Made by a program: the position numbers and the translations under genes
Source: Porites lobata
Lineage: Eukaryota; Cnidaria; Anthozoa; Scleractinia; Poritidae
Assembly: GCA_942486035.1 (NCBI GenBank)
Contig: CALNXK010000032.1
Coordinates: 1,627,001-1,691,000, forward strand
Length of the DNA: 64,000 nt
Direction: 5' to 3'
Shown: positions 53,791 to 64,000 of the stretch, piece after piece
Layout: each line of letters starts with the position of its first letter
Numbering within the stretch: position 1 is the stretch's first letter
Notes under the pieces: model-generated
What the model was told of the DNA's origin: nothing
The model's database searches: none
What the model saw: only the letters and a program-made list of their open reading frames with translations

Positions 53791-55320
53791 ATATGTTAGA
53801 GTTCATTGCCAATGATAAGTTTAATAAACCATAAAAACAACACAGGTGTTGAAAAAAAATGTATACTTTTGTGTACAGGCTGAATATTCCTTTTTAACTG
53901 CCTACTTTAAAATATACTTATACTTAAAATATTGTTGTGTACATTCCTAGATAACAAAGTATCCCACTTCAATTAAAGAAAACGGATATGCCCAGGAATT
54001 GAACCATCAAATAGAACTATTTAGTGTCTGTGTCCCGTTTCGTGGCTCTTGTTGTTTATTGTATCGAATGATTGGACAAATTTAAGCTACTTTTCAATAA
54101 TAAAATAAGGTGTAGCCTTAGCTCCATCCAAATGATGGCTGTGCAGGCTATTGTTTTTCAGTTTTTCTTACATGAGCACGCAAATGTTCTTGAAGCATTT
54201 TAAAATTTCCCCAACATTCTTCTAAGAAGAGGTTTTTATAAAGATAATACACGTTGTCCTAGTATTGCCTTTTTCTTTGTTTCAATTAGTCACTTAGTAC
54301 TTAACTTCATAAAAAAAGGGAAAGGTAAACGCCCGAAATTTTCCACCATATTTCTTCATTTAACGTCTCTATTTGCTGCCCTTGATTTCTGGGTTGAAAA
54401 TAATCTCGGCCGAATTATTCGTCAATTTAAATAGAGCCTATAAGAACAGCTAAGAAATGCGACAATTCCTGTTAAAATTGTTTTCGAGTGACGGAGAACT
54501 CATCATCACCTCTGCTTCAATGCTTTCAATTTTCTGGTAAATTGCCGGCTCTGTTGGTAAAACATTCTGTTCAACATATTAAGAGATGAGGTTTTTGCGA
54601 ACTTTAAATTAAGTTTGCTTTTGGTTTGATAACTGGTTTCAGTGGCACCGAAAATAACAAAGCATTCAAATATTACCTTAAAACCTGTTATCCTAAATAC
54701 GAAAGTCTTTGAGACGTTTTTCCTTTTTTCCCTCTAAGTTGTTTACAGTTCGTCCTCGATATACTTCACAGAGTCATCAGAGATTGTCTATCCTTGCGCT
54801 GAGTGATTATTGGGTCATTATATTGGGGGATATGATCTAGTACTGGACCAATCAGAGTACGCGAATCTCTATAACCAACTGAGTCGATACTATAGAGGTT
54901 ATTTTCAACACAGGTTGAGCCGTTTGAATTTTGGGTTTGATTTTGAGTTAAGACAATATTTGAAAAATGAACGATGTACTTAACTTAGAAGCTTAAATAA
55001 CATATATGCTAAACATTTGTCCAGCTAGAGGTCCGAACAGCTTTAAGCTATCAATATCTATGTCACTTAAAATTGCATCTTATGTTGACTTTTGTCTTTG
55101 TAATGGTTTTATTTTAAGCAATACAATATCAAGGGTTTCGGAACTCTTAAGCTTGTAGATAGCGGTTAAAAATGGGTGAACAATAGTTTCAGCGGGCATT
55201 AAGCGTGTGGACTTATTTCCAAGCTGAACTCAGTTAAGTTCGACAAATACGAATTGATGACACTGTTGCCCGGGACTCTTGCTTCATCTTGCACTACGTT
55301 GGTCAAATTTTCGACTTTTG
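53791..55320. other. intergenic or intronic sequence
   Basis: No coding or repeat was recognised. If the plus-strand terminal exon at 55324 belongs to a short gene, its 5' exons should lie here, but no convincing start exon was seen. Confidence 0.4.
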
Positions 55321-55323
55321 CAG

Positions 55324-55485
55324 GACCTTCAAACTAGTGGCCCGTCAACAAGTGCTAGAAAAAGGAAAACTATATGTAGTTTTAAAAATGACAAATGTTA
55401 TCCAACGTTCTCGTCCGGGGATTGTGATTTAGATACCACAGAATTGTTAAAGCTTTTTGGACTGTGCATCGATGACAGTCAGTAA
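55324..55485 (+). CDS. terminal exon of an unknown four-Cys protein
   Basis: It is preceded by a good acceptor (TTTTCGACTTTTGCAG, AG at 55322-55323) and reads 53 codons in phase 0 to a TAA at 55483-55485. The peptide has a Ser-rich start and a basic ARKRK stretch that could be a processing site. Four cysteines follow: TICSF, DKCYP, GDCDL, GLCID. No family is recognised. The short Cys-bearing C-terminus after a dibasic site would fit a secreted peptide precursor, which is inference. An AATAAA follows 390 bases downstream. Confidence 0.5.
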   Translation, partial: DLQTSGPSTSARKRKTICSFKNDKCYPTFSSGDCDLDTTELLKLFGLCIDDSQ

Positions 55486-55876
55486 AAGAGTATCAAGGGT
55501 ACTTAAGCGACACAAGCGCCTGATGTTCACTGCTGAAAAGAACCTTTTAGGATATTTCATCCTTATTTCATTTAAATTTTGTTCCGTGATATGAAATTAT
55601 TATGGCAAGCAAAACTCTTGTTAACTTGCCAAACGCAACGAAAAATCTTCCACTTTAATTACACTGACTTAAACTAAGGCGTATGGTCAATAACGAGATC
55701 CTAGTGATGTCAATCAACCTAGTCAGCACGTGATCGCAGAATGCTCGAGCTTTATGTAGTTGTGCACTAACTGCTGGTTGCTTACGTGAAAGTAAATTTC
55801 GTATAAATTATGTATAATTTACTGATAGATTTCATTTTTCTTTTAGTAACCTCGAAATGTTTTGAACTCGATGTAA

Positions 55877-55882
55877 AATAAA
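55877..55882 (+). terminator. polyadenylation signal AATAAA
   Basis: AATAAA in GTAAAATAAAGCTTTTGATGG, followed by T-rich sequence. It suits the 3' end of the transcript containing the exon at 55324-55485. Confidence 0.5.
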
Positions 55883-57896
55883 GCTTTTGATGGATTTTTT
55901 AGTTGAAATATTGGTTGCCCAGTTTGGCGTTCTGTGGGTAGATTTGGTTGTTTTTTAAGCCATCCTCCCCAGTTGTTTTCTTGTGACTTCCTGGCCAAAA
56001 CAATACAAAACTTTCCAAAAGGATGTTTACCACTCCAGCTTTTGTCCCCAGTGCCAAATTACTAACCAAATTACAGCTTTGGAAATCTGGGCGTGCACAG
56101 TACAGAACGCAAAAAATTGAGTTTTACTGCCCATTCCATATTTGCCCTCTGCTTTTTTAATTCCCACTCCTGTCGTTTTCTACCCCCATTTGTTCTTTTG
56201 CTGTGAATTAACAAGAGAAACAGTTTTGCGTAAACCTTGAGGATTGTGAAATTATTTTGAAGTAAGTAAGTATAGGAATAGCTTATTTAATGCGATCTGA
56301 TAGACCTCGTTCACCTACACAAGATGGGCGTCAATGTTGACTATTATAATTGATGAAATTATAGACTGAAAAGATGAAAGAAAGTTCGAGTAGTTGGTTG
56401 AAAATCCTTGCCTTTTTCGTAATGATAGAAATTTGAAATTAACATTTTGGAGAATAAGTTAGTTTCTATCTATTTTTTTAATTTTGTTGCTGTGAAAGTC
56501 ATGTAGTACCATTGAAAGAACGATTAATGGTTGTTGTGGGAGGCCAGTTGAGAGTAATCTCCGCTTACCAGTCCTTATTTCCAATTTACCATGAGAAAAC
56601 TGTTATCGCTTCTTCGGTTTTTTGCTGACACGTTAATCATAAATAGCTCATCATAAGCTCCCTCACATTTAAATTGATTACCTCAAGGTAGGAAAACCGT
56701 GAACACTTAAAATATCTCAGGAATGTTTACTGTGTTGTCACAAATCACAGAAAAGATCAAGACTCGTGAACTGGTTACAAAACTTCAAACTATTTAACGA
56801 CCTTGCGAGTAGTTTCTCACGCCTGATTGGCCTTTTTCTTGGAACACAATAACACTCCAGAAAGATTCCAAGTGTTCACCGTTTTCCCGGTCGCTCTGTA
56901 AGGCATTAGAGCTGCTATAATCCATTCCAATTTTGCAAAATAAATATTACACAGGTCTATCAAGCGAGAGCTGAGCTTTCAGAAGATTTATCTACGAGGT
57001 GTCAATTTTGACACCTAAGGTGTGATTTCCGATTAATATCGCAGGCTCAAAAAATCAAGAATTGCATATATCTGGCTTTCCCTCGATAATTAGGAAAACA
57101 AAATTAAATTGGAACTGACTTCTACCTAGATTGTTCATTTACCTTTGAATTACCGGCAGTGCCCGGCAATTTTTTCCTGAGATACAAAGGTGGAATTTTT
57201 TTGTAATGCCTTGTAACCTCAGGCCGCCGCCAAAAAAATTCCGAAATATGTTCCCTCATTGCTGGGAATTTAAGACGTTTTTTCTTAACATAATGTGAAT
57301 AAACCTTGCAAGTTTCAGCGCGATATTATAAATCCTTATCTTTTTGCATCAATTTTTTTTTCAGTGCGGTCCAACTCAGCCGCAAAATCTTCCTTAATAC
57401 ACTGCTTAATATCGCCCTTAATTTTCGTCGCGCTGCGCTGTTTTCTTCGTCGTCATCTTGAATTCTTACGAGTAAACCACTGTTCTTAATGTTCGTTGTG
57501 ACACTGACCCGATTGTAGCACGGAACGTGGCGAAACAGTGCGAAAATTTTCATTTGAACTCGCATCGTGACTTACTCTCGATATGGCGTCGTAAACAATG
57601 TTTTAGGCCTTAGCAACGCGCTTATTTGCATAACAGGTCCTTTAACTGCCGCTTTATCTGTCATCGACCTCGCAAGAATCATATATCTAATGTGTCTCTA
57701 GCAGGCTTTTTACAGCCATATAAATGATTCAGAAATATCAAAACAATCGTACTTTATTTAGGGAAGCAGAATGCAAGCGAATTTTGCTATAATTTGCCCT
57801 AGCTTACTTCAAAATTCATAACGCGTTATCGCGTGTAAGGTTTTGAAACTGTCAACAACGGAAAGTATCCCGTCGGATTTCAACCCTGTGATTAAT
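55883..57896. other. non-coding stretch with possible regulatory cluster
   Basis: No coding or element was recognised; small frames near 57.3-57.6 kb have no motif. A cluster of T-box-like half-sites lies at 56997-57025 (separate entry). Confidence 0.4.
56997..57025. promoter_or_regulatory. cluster of three T-box-like half-sites
   Basis: AGGTGTCAA (56997-57005) and TTGACACCT (57008-57016) form a perfect 9-bp palindrome with a 2-base spacer. AAGGTGTGA (57017-57025) follows directly. AGGTGTGA is the consensus T-box half-site, and AGGTGTCA is a close variant. Three in 29 bases, in alternating orientation, is suggestive of a binding site for a T-box factor. Confidence 0.4.
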
Positions 57897-57897
57897 A

Positions 57898-58359
57898 CAG
57901 TGAAACCTCTATTAAGCGGACACCTTCGGGACCCTCCCAAGTGTTCGCTTAATAGAGGGTGTCCTCTTAATAGAGGTTGTAGAAATTGCGCAATGTTTGT
58001 TAACGATCAAGATTCAAAGCATACTCTGTACTGTGATAGAGTTGCATGTTGTCAAAGAAGCTATCCAGAGTTCAAGTTCATTACCTTTCATTACCAACTT
58101 TAATTTGTTTGTAAATGCAAAAACATTAACTGCCTTCAGTACGTATTTCAAGGACGTAATCCAATACTATTATTGTCAATTCAGTCCGGTGTCCGCTTAA
58201 TAGCGGTTTTTAACAATAGAAATTAGCCAAAAACACCTTATTTTGGTGTCCGCGACAGCTTAATAGAGGTGTCCGCTGAATAGGGGTTCGTTATAAAGGA
58301 AAATATAAGACGTTAATTTCTGGACCCGGCTTAGCGTCCGCTTAATAGAGGTTTCACTG
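57898..58359. mobile_element. 462-bp Tigger/pogo-type MITE
   Basis: Left end CAGTGAAACCTCTATTAAGCGGACACC, right end (minus strand) CAGTGAAACCTCTATTAAGCGGACGC. TA on each side (57896-57897, 58360-58361). TTAATAGAGG and GTCCGCTTAATAG motifs recur four or five times inside in both orientations. The CAGT ends and TA duplication fit Tigger/pogo-derived MITEs. Confidence 0.9.
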
Positions 58360-58361
58360 TA

Positions 58362-58990
58362 TATAGATTTAGCCACGGCTAAAAGCGAAGCTCCCGTTAA
58401 TAAATTTACAATTTAAATCAAACAATAAACTTGTAATCCACAAATCAGTTAACTTTAGGGCACATTCATGTGGCTTTTTAAGGTAAGGCTAAGTGATTTT
58501 AGAGAAAAATAATTTGACAGTTGAAGAGTGAAACAAAATTTCCATCGAGTTAATAGTCTTATATGTACACCCAAAAATAGCAATCATCTTCGATCACAGT
58601 AGATTAATTAGATCTGGAAAACAAATTCTTCCCACACCACCTGTACTTTTATAAGGTTACTTCATAGTCTCTTCAACCACTCTGTTGGAGAGACTATGGA
58701 TAATTGGACAGCCCCGAAATATATTTTCATGCCACACACGATAGTCCTTGGTGGCAGCCAATTTACACATTCCATTCCTCTGTTTAAAAGAGAGGCCAAA
58801 CTAAAACATCAGGCCGGATTTTTTGTGTTCGACAAGTTTACTTTACAAGTAAATCTTGACAAATCTGGTGGCGTGTAAATCAGCCTTTTAAATATACTTT
58901 TTATACTCACGTCTGAGGTAAACAGTACTATGAGGCGCTGTTTTTTATCATACAGAATGCGGACAGAATTTGTTCTTTTTTGCGCTATTT
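58362..58990 (+). repeat. dispersed repeat family B, copy 2 (no MITE)
   Basis: Matches 22135-22180 plus 22763-23430 without the 582-bp MITE, and so gives the empty site (CAATTTAAATCAAAC at about 58416-58430). It has an extra 33-base hairpin, TCTCTTCAACCAC...GGAGAGACTATGGA (58670-58701), absent from copy 1. It starts at the right flank of the Tigger-type MITE. Confidence 0.85.
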
Positions 58991-59084
58991 AATCTTATAA
59001 TTCTGCATTTTTTCACAATTTTGCAATACGAATTGCGCTCGATCCAGGGGGATCGAAGTACGCGCTTTGCTTTGGACAACAAAT

Positions 59085-59388
59085 TATAGAATTGACCACA
59101 TTAGAGGAGAACGACGAACTTTTAGCCCCACCCATCATGGATATCATAAATACCTCCTTTCGCGAAGGCCGGCTGCCCTTATCTTGGAAAGAGGCAGATA
59201 TCGTCCCTGTTTCCAAACAAAGACCTATCCAAAACGTCAACAAGCACCTTCGCCCCATTTCCCTTACCCCGATCCTGTCCAAGTTTGCAGAGGATTATGT
59301 TGTTAATGACTTTGTGATGCCCGCCGTGCTAAAGAAAATCGACAAAAAGCAAAATGGGACAATACTGGGAGAAGACTGGGGCTAGCAT
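59085..59388 (+). pseudogene. LINE RT fragment
   Basis: The frame reads LEENDELLAPPIMDIINTSF, REGRLPLSWKEADIVPV and NKHLRPISLTPILSKFAEDYV, ending near KKIDKKQNGTILG. This is the RT entry region of a CR1-group LINE (usual ...WK-ADV-PIPK...LRPISLTP). The fragment is truncated on both sides and abuts the L1-like element. Confidence 0.82.
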
Positions 59389-59470
59389 GTCGAGAAACTA
59401 GGTCGAGTAATCGCGGAGTAAAGACCTTCGATGTGACTGTCCGCAAACTTTACACTTTGCATGGTAACTA

Positions 59471-60418
59471 ATGGCCGAGATTTTCAATAATCTACTCAAC
59501 AAAAGAACGTTTAGATCATCGGACTCCTCGGACGACGCAACCACATCGCCTGAGGCGAAAAAACCTATGAAGTACGATTCACCGCTCACTGTAGGACCCG
59601 AACAAGAAGAAGATGAAGTAATGACAGCTCTTAATATCTCGTAGGAGGTTGGGGCGAAACTACAAAAGATTTTGGAAAAGCTAGAAAAGCTAGACACGAT
59701 AGAACTGTCTTTGAAGATAAGTGAATCCAAACTGGCAAGTCTAGAAACACGAACGATAGCGTTGGAAGCTTTCAAAGAAGAAGCCAAGAAGGACATAAGC
59801 GAGTTGAAAGATGACGCCAACTTTGCTGAAAAACAATTACAGGAGAAGTCTCAAGAGTTAGCAAAGGCACAAGCAGAAATTGCCGAGCTCACGAGGAAGG
59901 TGCAAAAACATGAAGAAGCAGTTAAGGAGACCGAGTCAGAAAGCTTATATCTTGAGGCCTATTCTCGACGAGAAAACATCAAGTTTATGAACATCGAAGA
60001 AGGACCTCCAGTCCAACCTGAAGACACCGAGGGGATTTTAAGAGGCTTTTTAGAACGCGAACTGGGATATGTAGATACTCAGAATGTAGAATTTCAACGT
60101 GTCGACCGCACAGGAAAAACCAAAGATGAGAATCCTCGTCTAATGCTTGCACGTTTCCTGAGGTATAAAGATGTGCAAAACATTTTTTCACTGGAACACC
60201 GCTTGAAAGGATCAAAGTTTCAAATGTTCCGAGACCTACCGACTGAAATTGTTGCTTTCTCTATTAGCTTTTCAGTTTTTTCTTGTCTTTTAAACGTAGG
60301 AGAGAGCCTAGGAAAACGCGTCTTTCGTCCCCAGTCAAATAAACCTTTTATTGATTTAATGTGCGTATCTCTGTTTACATTTTGCCTGCCAATGTTTAGG
60401 TTGCTGTGTTTTAAGTAA
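59471..60418 (+). pseudogene. L1/Tx1-like LINE ORF1
   Basis: The frame opens at ATG 59471 (MAEIFNNLLNKRTF, an Asp/Ser-rich start) and continues past one TAG (59642-59644) into VGAKLQKILEKLEKLDTIEL. A coiled coil follows (about residues 70-155: EAKKDISELKDD, EKSQELAKAQAEIAELTRKV), then the RRM-like domain opening YSRRENIKFMNIEEG. The domain continues ELGYVDTQNVEFQRVDRTGK and RLMLARFLRYKDVQNIF. After FRDLPTEIV the typical C-terminal domain breaks off and an unrelated hydrophobic tail to 60418 follows, probably because of a deletion. The protein would coat LINE RNA. Confidence 0.82.
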
Positions 60419-60539
60419 CCCTACTGTTATTTTATTTAACCTCTTGTTTATTTTTTTTTTATTTCTCATATTTGTTTTTTATTGCCAGAATACTCCTTGG
60501 GCAAAGTCAGTCGATGCTAACTGACACAAACGTCTAAAA

Positions 60540-61223
60540 GTGGATCTTAAAATAGGATCAATTAATGTTAGAGGTTTGGGAGACCAGGTCAAGCGGCGAG
60601 AAATCTTTAACTGGCTTCGAGCAAAAAAATATTCAGTACATTTTATTCAAGAAATTCACTTCACAGAAAACAATAAGAATGATTGGCTGGCCGAATGGGG
60701 CTATCAAACTTTGTTCAGCTGCTGAACCAGCAAAAAGGCAGGTGTTGTCATACTTTTTAATAATAACTTCACCTTTCAAATTTCTAAAACATATTCCGAT
60801 CCCGAGGGACGGTTTATAATATGTGATCTGACTTTAAATAAGAACCAATTAACGCTGACAAACATTTACGCTCCAAACAACGATGATTCAAATTTCTTCA
60901 CCTCGGTTTTTAGTCATCTGGCTGATTTCAAGTGCGACGAGATCATAATAGGTGGCGATTTCAATTTAGTTTTAGATGTCGAAAAAGATAAAAAGGGTGG
61001 CCTTGCAAGAACTCATAAAAAATCATTGGAAGTTATCAATAGCGCCTCTGAAAGCTTAGATCTGATCGACGCCTGGAGAGTTCTAAATCCCGACTCTTCC
61101 AGATTTACATGGCGACAAAAGAAGCCTGAAAGCCACTGTAGACTTGATTTCTTTCTAATTAATCAATGCACTTTCTGTAATATTATTAATGCAGAGATAT
61201 TAGCAGGACAACTTTCAATATGA
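60540..61223 (+). pseudogene. L1/Tx1-like LINE ORF2 endonuclease
   Basis: One frame broken by a single stop (60723-60725). IGSINVRGLGD (first Asn), VHFIQEIHF (catalytic Glu), GVVILFNNNF, LTLTNIYAPNND, IIIGGDFNLVLD (GDFN intact), SRFTWRQKKPESHCRLDFFLI. The SDH end of the domain is missing. After AEILAG the sequence jumps to an RT start, so roughly 200 codons between EN and RT are deleted. Confidence 0.85.
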
Positions 61224-63437
61224 CAAAGACGTGGCATTGTCAAGCTTATTCCAAAGAAAGATGCCGAGCTCATTCTCATTAAAAATTGGCGACCATTAAC
61301 GCTGTTAAATTGTGGATTGCATCAAAAGCCATTGCAAGTCGTATCAAAACTTTTCTTCCAAAGCTAATGTCAGATGATCAAACAGGCTTTCTTAAAGGCA
61401 GGTGTATCAGTGAGTATATTCGTTTGTTGGACAGAGTCATCAAATACACAGAAGGAAGAAACATTCCGGGCCTTCTTCTTTTTATCGATTTTGAGAAAGC
61501 TTTTGACGCTAGAGTGGCCTTTTATCCGGAAAACTCTCCAGCACTTCGTTTCGTGCCCTTACTGTTAAATTGGATTGAACGTTTTTACTGTAATATTGAA
61601 AGCTGTATCCTAAATAATAGATGGGCAAGTAACTTTTTAAAACTCAGTCGAGGAGTTACTCAAGGCTGTCCTTTGTCGCCATATCTATTATTCTATCTGC
61701 AGAAATACTTGCTGACGCCATTCGGAAAAAACAGAGGATTAAAGGCATAGAAATAAACGGCATTGATTTCAAGTTAAGTCAATATGCCGATGACACGACA
61801 CTAATCCTGGACGGCTCCGAAGAATTCTTTTTAGAACCTGTAATTTTAATAGAAACTTTTGGTAACATATCTGGTCTCAGACTCAATATCAAAAAGACGG
61901 AAGCTCTGTGGATAGGGTCTAAAAAAGATTGTGACCTAAACTTCTTCCAGAAAAAGACTTCAAATGGCCAAAGAAAAAGGTCAAAGTGCTTGGGGTTTGG
62001 CTCTCAACGGACCCCAGTATAATAATATCCTTAAATTACAAAGAAAAAATTGAAAAAATCAGATCGATCCTCGAATGCTGGAAATTTGCTGCAGACTTAC
62101 ATTATTAGGGAAAATAGCAGTTTTAAAGAGCCTGGTTGCATCTCATTTAGTCTACATATTCTCACCTCGGTAAACTTACCGCGAAGCGATCAAAGAAATC
62201 AACACAATTTTCTATAAGTTTCTATGGAATGATAAAGGAGACAAAATCAAATGAAAGATAATGATTAATAACTATTCCGAAGGAGGACTAAAAATCGATC
62301 GACGTTGCTTCTTTTAACAAATCCCTTAAAGCCACGTGGATCCAGAAATATCTGGACCCTGAAAGTCGCAGTAAATGGAAGCGACTCTTTGATTCCGAAC
62401 TTGAAAGAAATGGAGGTGAAGCGATATTAAAAGGAAATCTCAACAAAAAAGTTGTTAACAACTTAAGAATTTCAGACCCTTTTGTGAAAGAAATACTTGT
62501 AATTTGGTCGGAAGTTTTTTTCCAGGAAACAATGGTATCTGAAGAACATCTTTTGTGGTCACCTTTGTGGCAAAACTCTCTGATAAGAATTCAGAATAAG
62601 CCTGTTTTTTATAACGACTGGCTTGTTAAGGGTATTACGCAAGTTAAACATTTAATGGATGAATCCTCCAATTTCTTTTCCCTTGCTCCTTTTCAGATTA
62701 AATATAACTTGCAAGTTTGACCTCTAACCTTCTTTGGATTAATCTCAGCAGTCAATCGTCTACGAAGACAAAACACCAAAACTCAATCTAAGTATGAAAA
62801 TTGTTTTTCAAAATTTCTTATGAGTCGAAAGCCATCTAAATTTATCTACCAAGAAATTGTGTCAAAAAACTGTAAGTGGCCAATTTCATGTCAAGAAAAG
62901 TGGCGCAAAGATATCAATCTTCCGCCAAAGGAAATTACTAATTGGAAAGTCGCTTATCAAACATCCTTTTAATGCACAAAGAGCAGTAAACTTATCACTT
63001 TCAACTTCAAATTGTTACATCGCCGGTTCCCAACTAACTGTTTCTTAAAAAATGTCGGACTTGGAGACGATGATAAGTGTTCTTTTCGTAATAAGGAAAC
63101 GGAAAACTTGATACACTTATTTTGGAGATGAGAAAAAACAAAACATTTTTGGGATAGTGGATGCAGTCTTGCCAACTCACCTTTCGGTGAACATAATTAC
63201 TTACACATAAATACGGCTTTGGGTCTAAGGCCAGATAGATCTAAACACAAACTCCAAATCAATTTTTGTTGCTTAATTGCCAAGCACTATATCTGGCTTT
63301 GTCGCTTAAAAGAACATCCCGCCAATTTAAACAACTTTTTGCTTTATTTAAAACACATTTATCAAATAGAAAACAATGCCTCTACTGAAAAAAATAAATG
63401 GGAACCCTTGTTGCCTTATATAAGCCTTTTGACCTAG
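61224..63437 (+). pseudogene. L1/Tx1-like LINE ORF2 reverse transcriptase and C-terminal domain
   Basis: RT begins RGIVKLIPKKDAELILIKNWRPLTLLN (61226-61310, frameshifted). It continues QTGFLKGRCISEYIRLLDRV, LLFIDFEKAFDARVAFY and LSRGVTQGCPLSPYLLF; after a frame change QYADDTTLIL follows, with YADD intact at 61783-61794, then GLRLNIKKTEALWIGSKK. The C-terminal region (62280-63437) reads WIQKYLDPESRSKWKRLF and, later, FNFKLLHRRFPTNCFLKNVGLGDDDKCSF. It ends NLIHLFW with a degraded Cys/His motif and CLIAKHYIWLCRLKE. It closes at the TAG 63435-63437. Many frameshifts exist, but the order is complete. Confidence 0.85.
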
Positions 63438-63693
63438 CTGAGTCTCCAAAACTTAATTAAAAATAAATATCTTCTCTACATCTCTTTTTTTGTTTTGACT
63501 GTGCCCTTTTACCCAGGGAAAAAAAAGGAAACGAGAGAGCAGGGAGAGAAAAAGGAAAAAAAGAACCAGATGTATTAACTTCGCATTTGCTTTTAGCCTG
63601 CTGCTCTCCTCTCAATTGATGCTTTGTTTGCTTTTTGATGTGTGTGCGGTTTTTTTGTGGTTTTCTTTCTTTTGTCACTTTTTACTTGTAATT

Positions 63694-63717
63694 AATTTGT
63701 TGTTGTTGTTGTTGTTA
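63694..63717. repeat. TTG microsatellite / LINE tail
   Basis: About seven TTG/GTT triplets at the 3' end of the L1-like LINE. Confidence 0.85.
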
Positions 63718-63743
63718 AAATAAATCAATCAATTTAAAAAAAT

Positions 63744-64000
63744 GTCGAACGAATAGCTCGCGTAATGTTGGTCAGGAGGCAGTGATTGCAATTTTTCATC
63801 TTTATACGCCTCTAATGTCTTCCAAAAGGAAAGGTAGATCTAGTACAACATCTCAATCTTCTAATCAGTCACCTGAAGAGAAAAAAAGCAAAAATAGTGA
63901 AACGGACGGAGTGTTTGAAGCGCTGGAGAAGACGTCGGTCTGAAACTGCAGCGTTTGCTGGATAAATTAGAAAAACTCGATTAGATAGAAGCGCATCTTA
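63744..64000 (+). mobile_element. 5' end of a second L1/Tx1-like LINE (runs off window)
   Basis: A leader and ATG at 63814 opens ORF1: MSSKRKGRSSTTSQSS, SPEEKKSKNSETDGVFEAL. After a frame change it reads VGLKLQRLLDKLEKLD, a stop, IEAHL, colinear with VGAKLQKILEKLEKLDTIEL of the LINE at 59.5 kb. It joins the A-rich tail of the first LINE head-to-tail. A frameshift and one stop show that it is decayed. Confidence 0.8.

Larger units (their letters stand above)
59395..63735 (+). mobile_element. L1/Tx1-like LINE, nearly full length
   Basis: ORF1, endonuclease, RT, C-terminal Cys/His region and a 3' UTR ending in (TTG)n and TTAAAATAAATCAATCAATTTAAAAAA (about 63700-63740). An internal deletion removed part of ORF2. 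The 15.57-18.96 kb fragment belongs to the same clade by its C-terminal motif. Confidence 0.85.

Noticed and set aside
1..64000. CRISPR array, prokaryotic operons, integrated viral genome
   Set aside because: No regular spaced repeats, no ribosome-binding-site gene chains, no capsid or polymerase gene of viral type; all RT-bearing units fit known retrotransposon classes.

Overview
This 64 kb window is eukaryotic, AT-rich, and almost entirely transposable-element sequence with a few candidate host exons. Evidence: intron-style splice sites, AATAAA signals, and a mix of CR1-like LINEs with PHD fingers, L1/Tx1-like LINEs, a Ty3/gypsy element, a DIRS/Ngaro-type tyrosine-recombinase retrotransposon, Penelope-like elements, a Crypton-type recombinase and many inverted-repeat elements. 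That mix fits a marine invertebrate, most likely an anthozoan cnidarian such as a stony coral. The species assignment is inference. No tRNA, rRNA, CRISPR array or prokaryotic operon was seen.

Layout. 1-2.8 kb: non-coding, with one degraded tandem duplication. 2.8-7.0 kb (+): decayed DIRS/Ngaro-type element (gag with zinc knuckle, RT, RNase H, zinc ribbon plus tyrosine recombinase). 7.5-8.6 kb (+): 3' part of a Penelope-like element with GIY-YIG domain, framed by inverted 75-bp arms. 10.9-11.3 kb: dispersed repeat, second copy at 40.3-40.8 kb. 11.46-15.38 kb (-): Ty3/gypsy gag-pol. 15.57-18.96 kb (+): 3' end of an L1-like LINE split by a 2,565-bp inverted-repeat element that leaves a perfect 9-bp target duplication. 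19-21.4 kb (-): two candidate host-type exons, one ending in a long Ser-Gly-Glu repeat. 22.1-23.4 kb: dispersed repeat split by a TTAA-flanked MITE; its empty counterpart lies at 58.4-59.0 kb. 24.39-29.96 kb: a 5.6-kb imperfect palindrome holding LINE, Penelope and two MITE insertions. 30.0-33.7 kb (+): CR1-like LINE. 34.2-36.6 kb: duplicated and dispersed repeats and a possible SINE. 36.76-39.41 kb: a second 2.6-kb inverted-repeat element with a perfect 9-bp target duplication and gene-like splice signals. 40.8-42.5 kb (+): Crypton-type recombinase remnant interrupted by a LINE tail. 43.5-46.8 kb (+): second CR1-like LINE with PHD finger. 49.8-51.1 kb: LINE tail and dispersed repeat. 53.56-55.88 kb: the best host-gene evidence, a minus-strand signal-peptide exon with promoter and splice donor, and a plus-strand terminal exon with acceptor, stop and AATAAA. 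57.0 kb: a T-box-like half-site cluster. 57.9-59.4 kb: Tigger-like MITE, dispersed repeat, LINE fragment. 59.4-63.7 kb (+): almost complete L1/Tx1-like LINE with the 5' end of another copy joined head-to-tail up to the window end.

Every mobile coding region here carries stops or frameshifts, so none looks autonomous. The most interesting material is the set of inverted-repeat elements whose ends carry an AAnATGGCGG (YY1-like) motif and exon-like sequence, and the two short secreted-protein-type exons at 53-55 kb.
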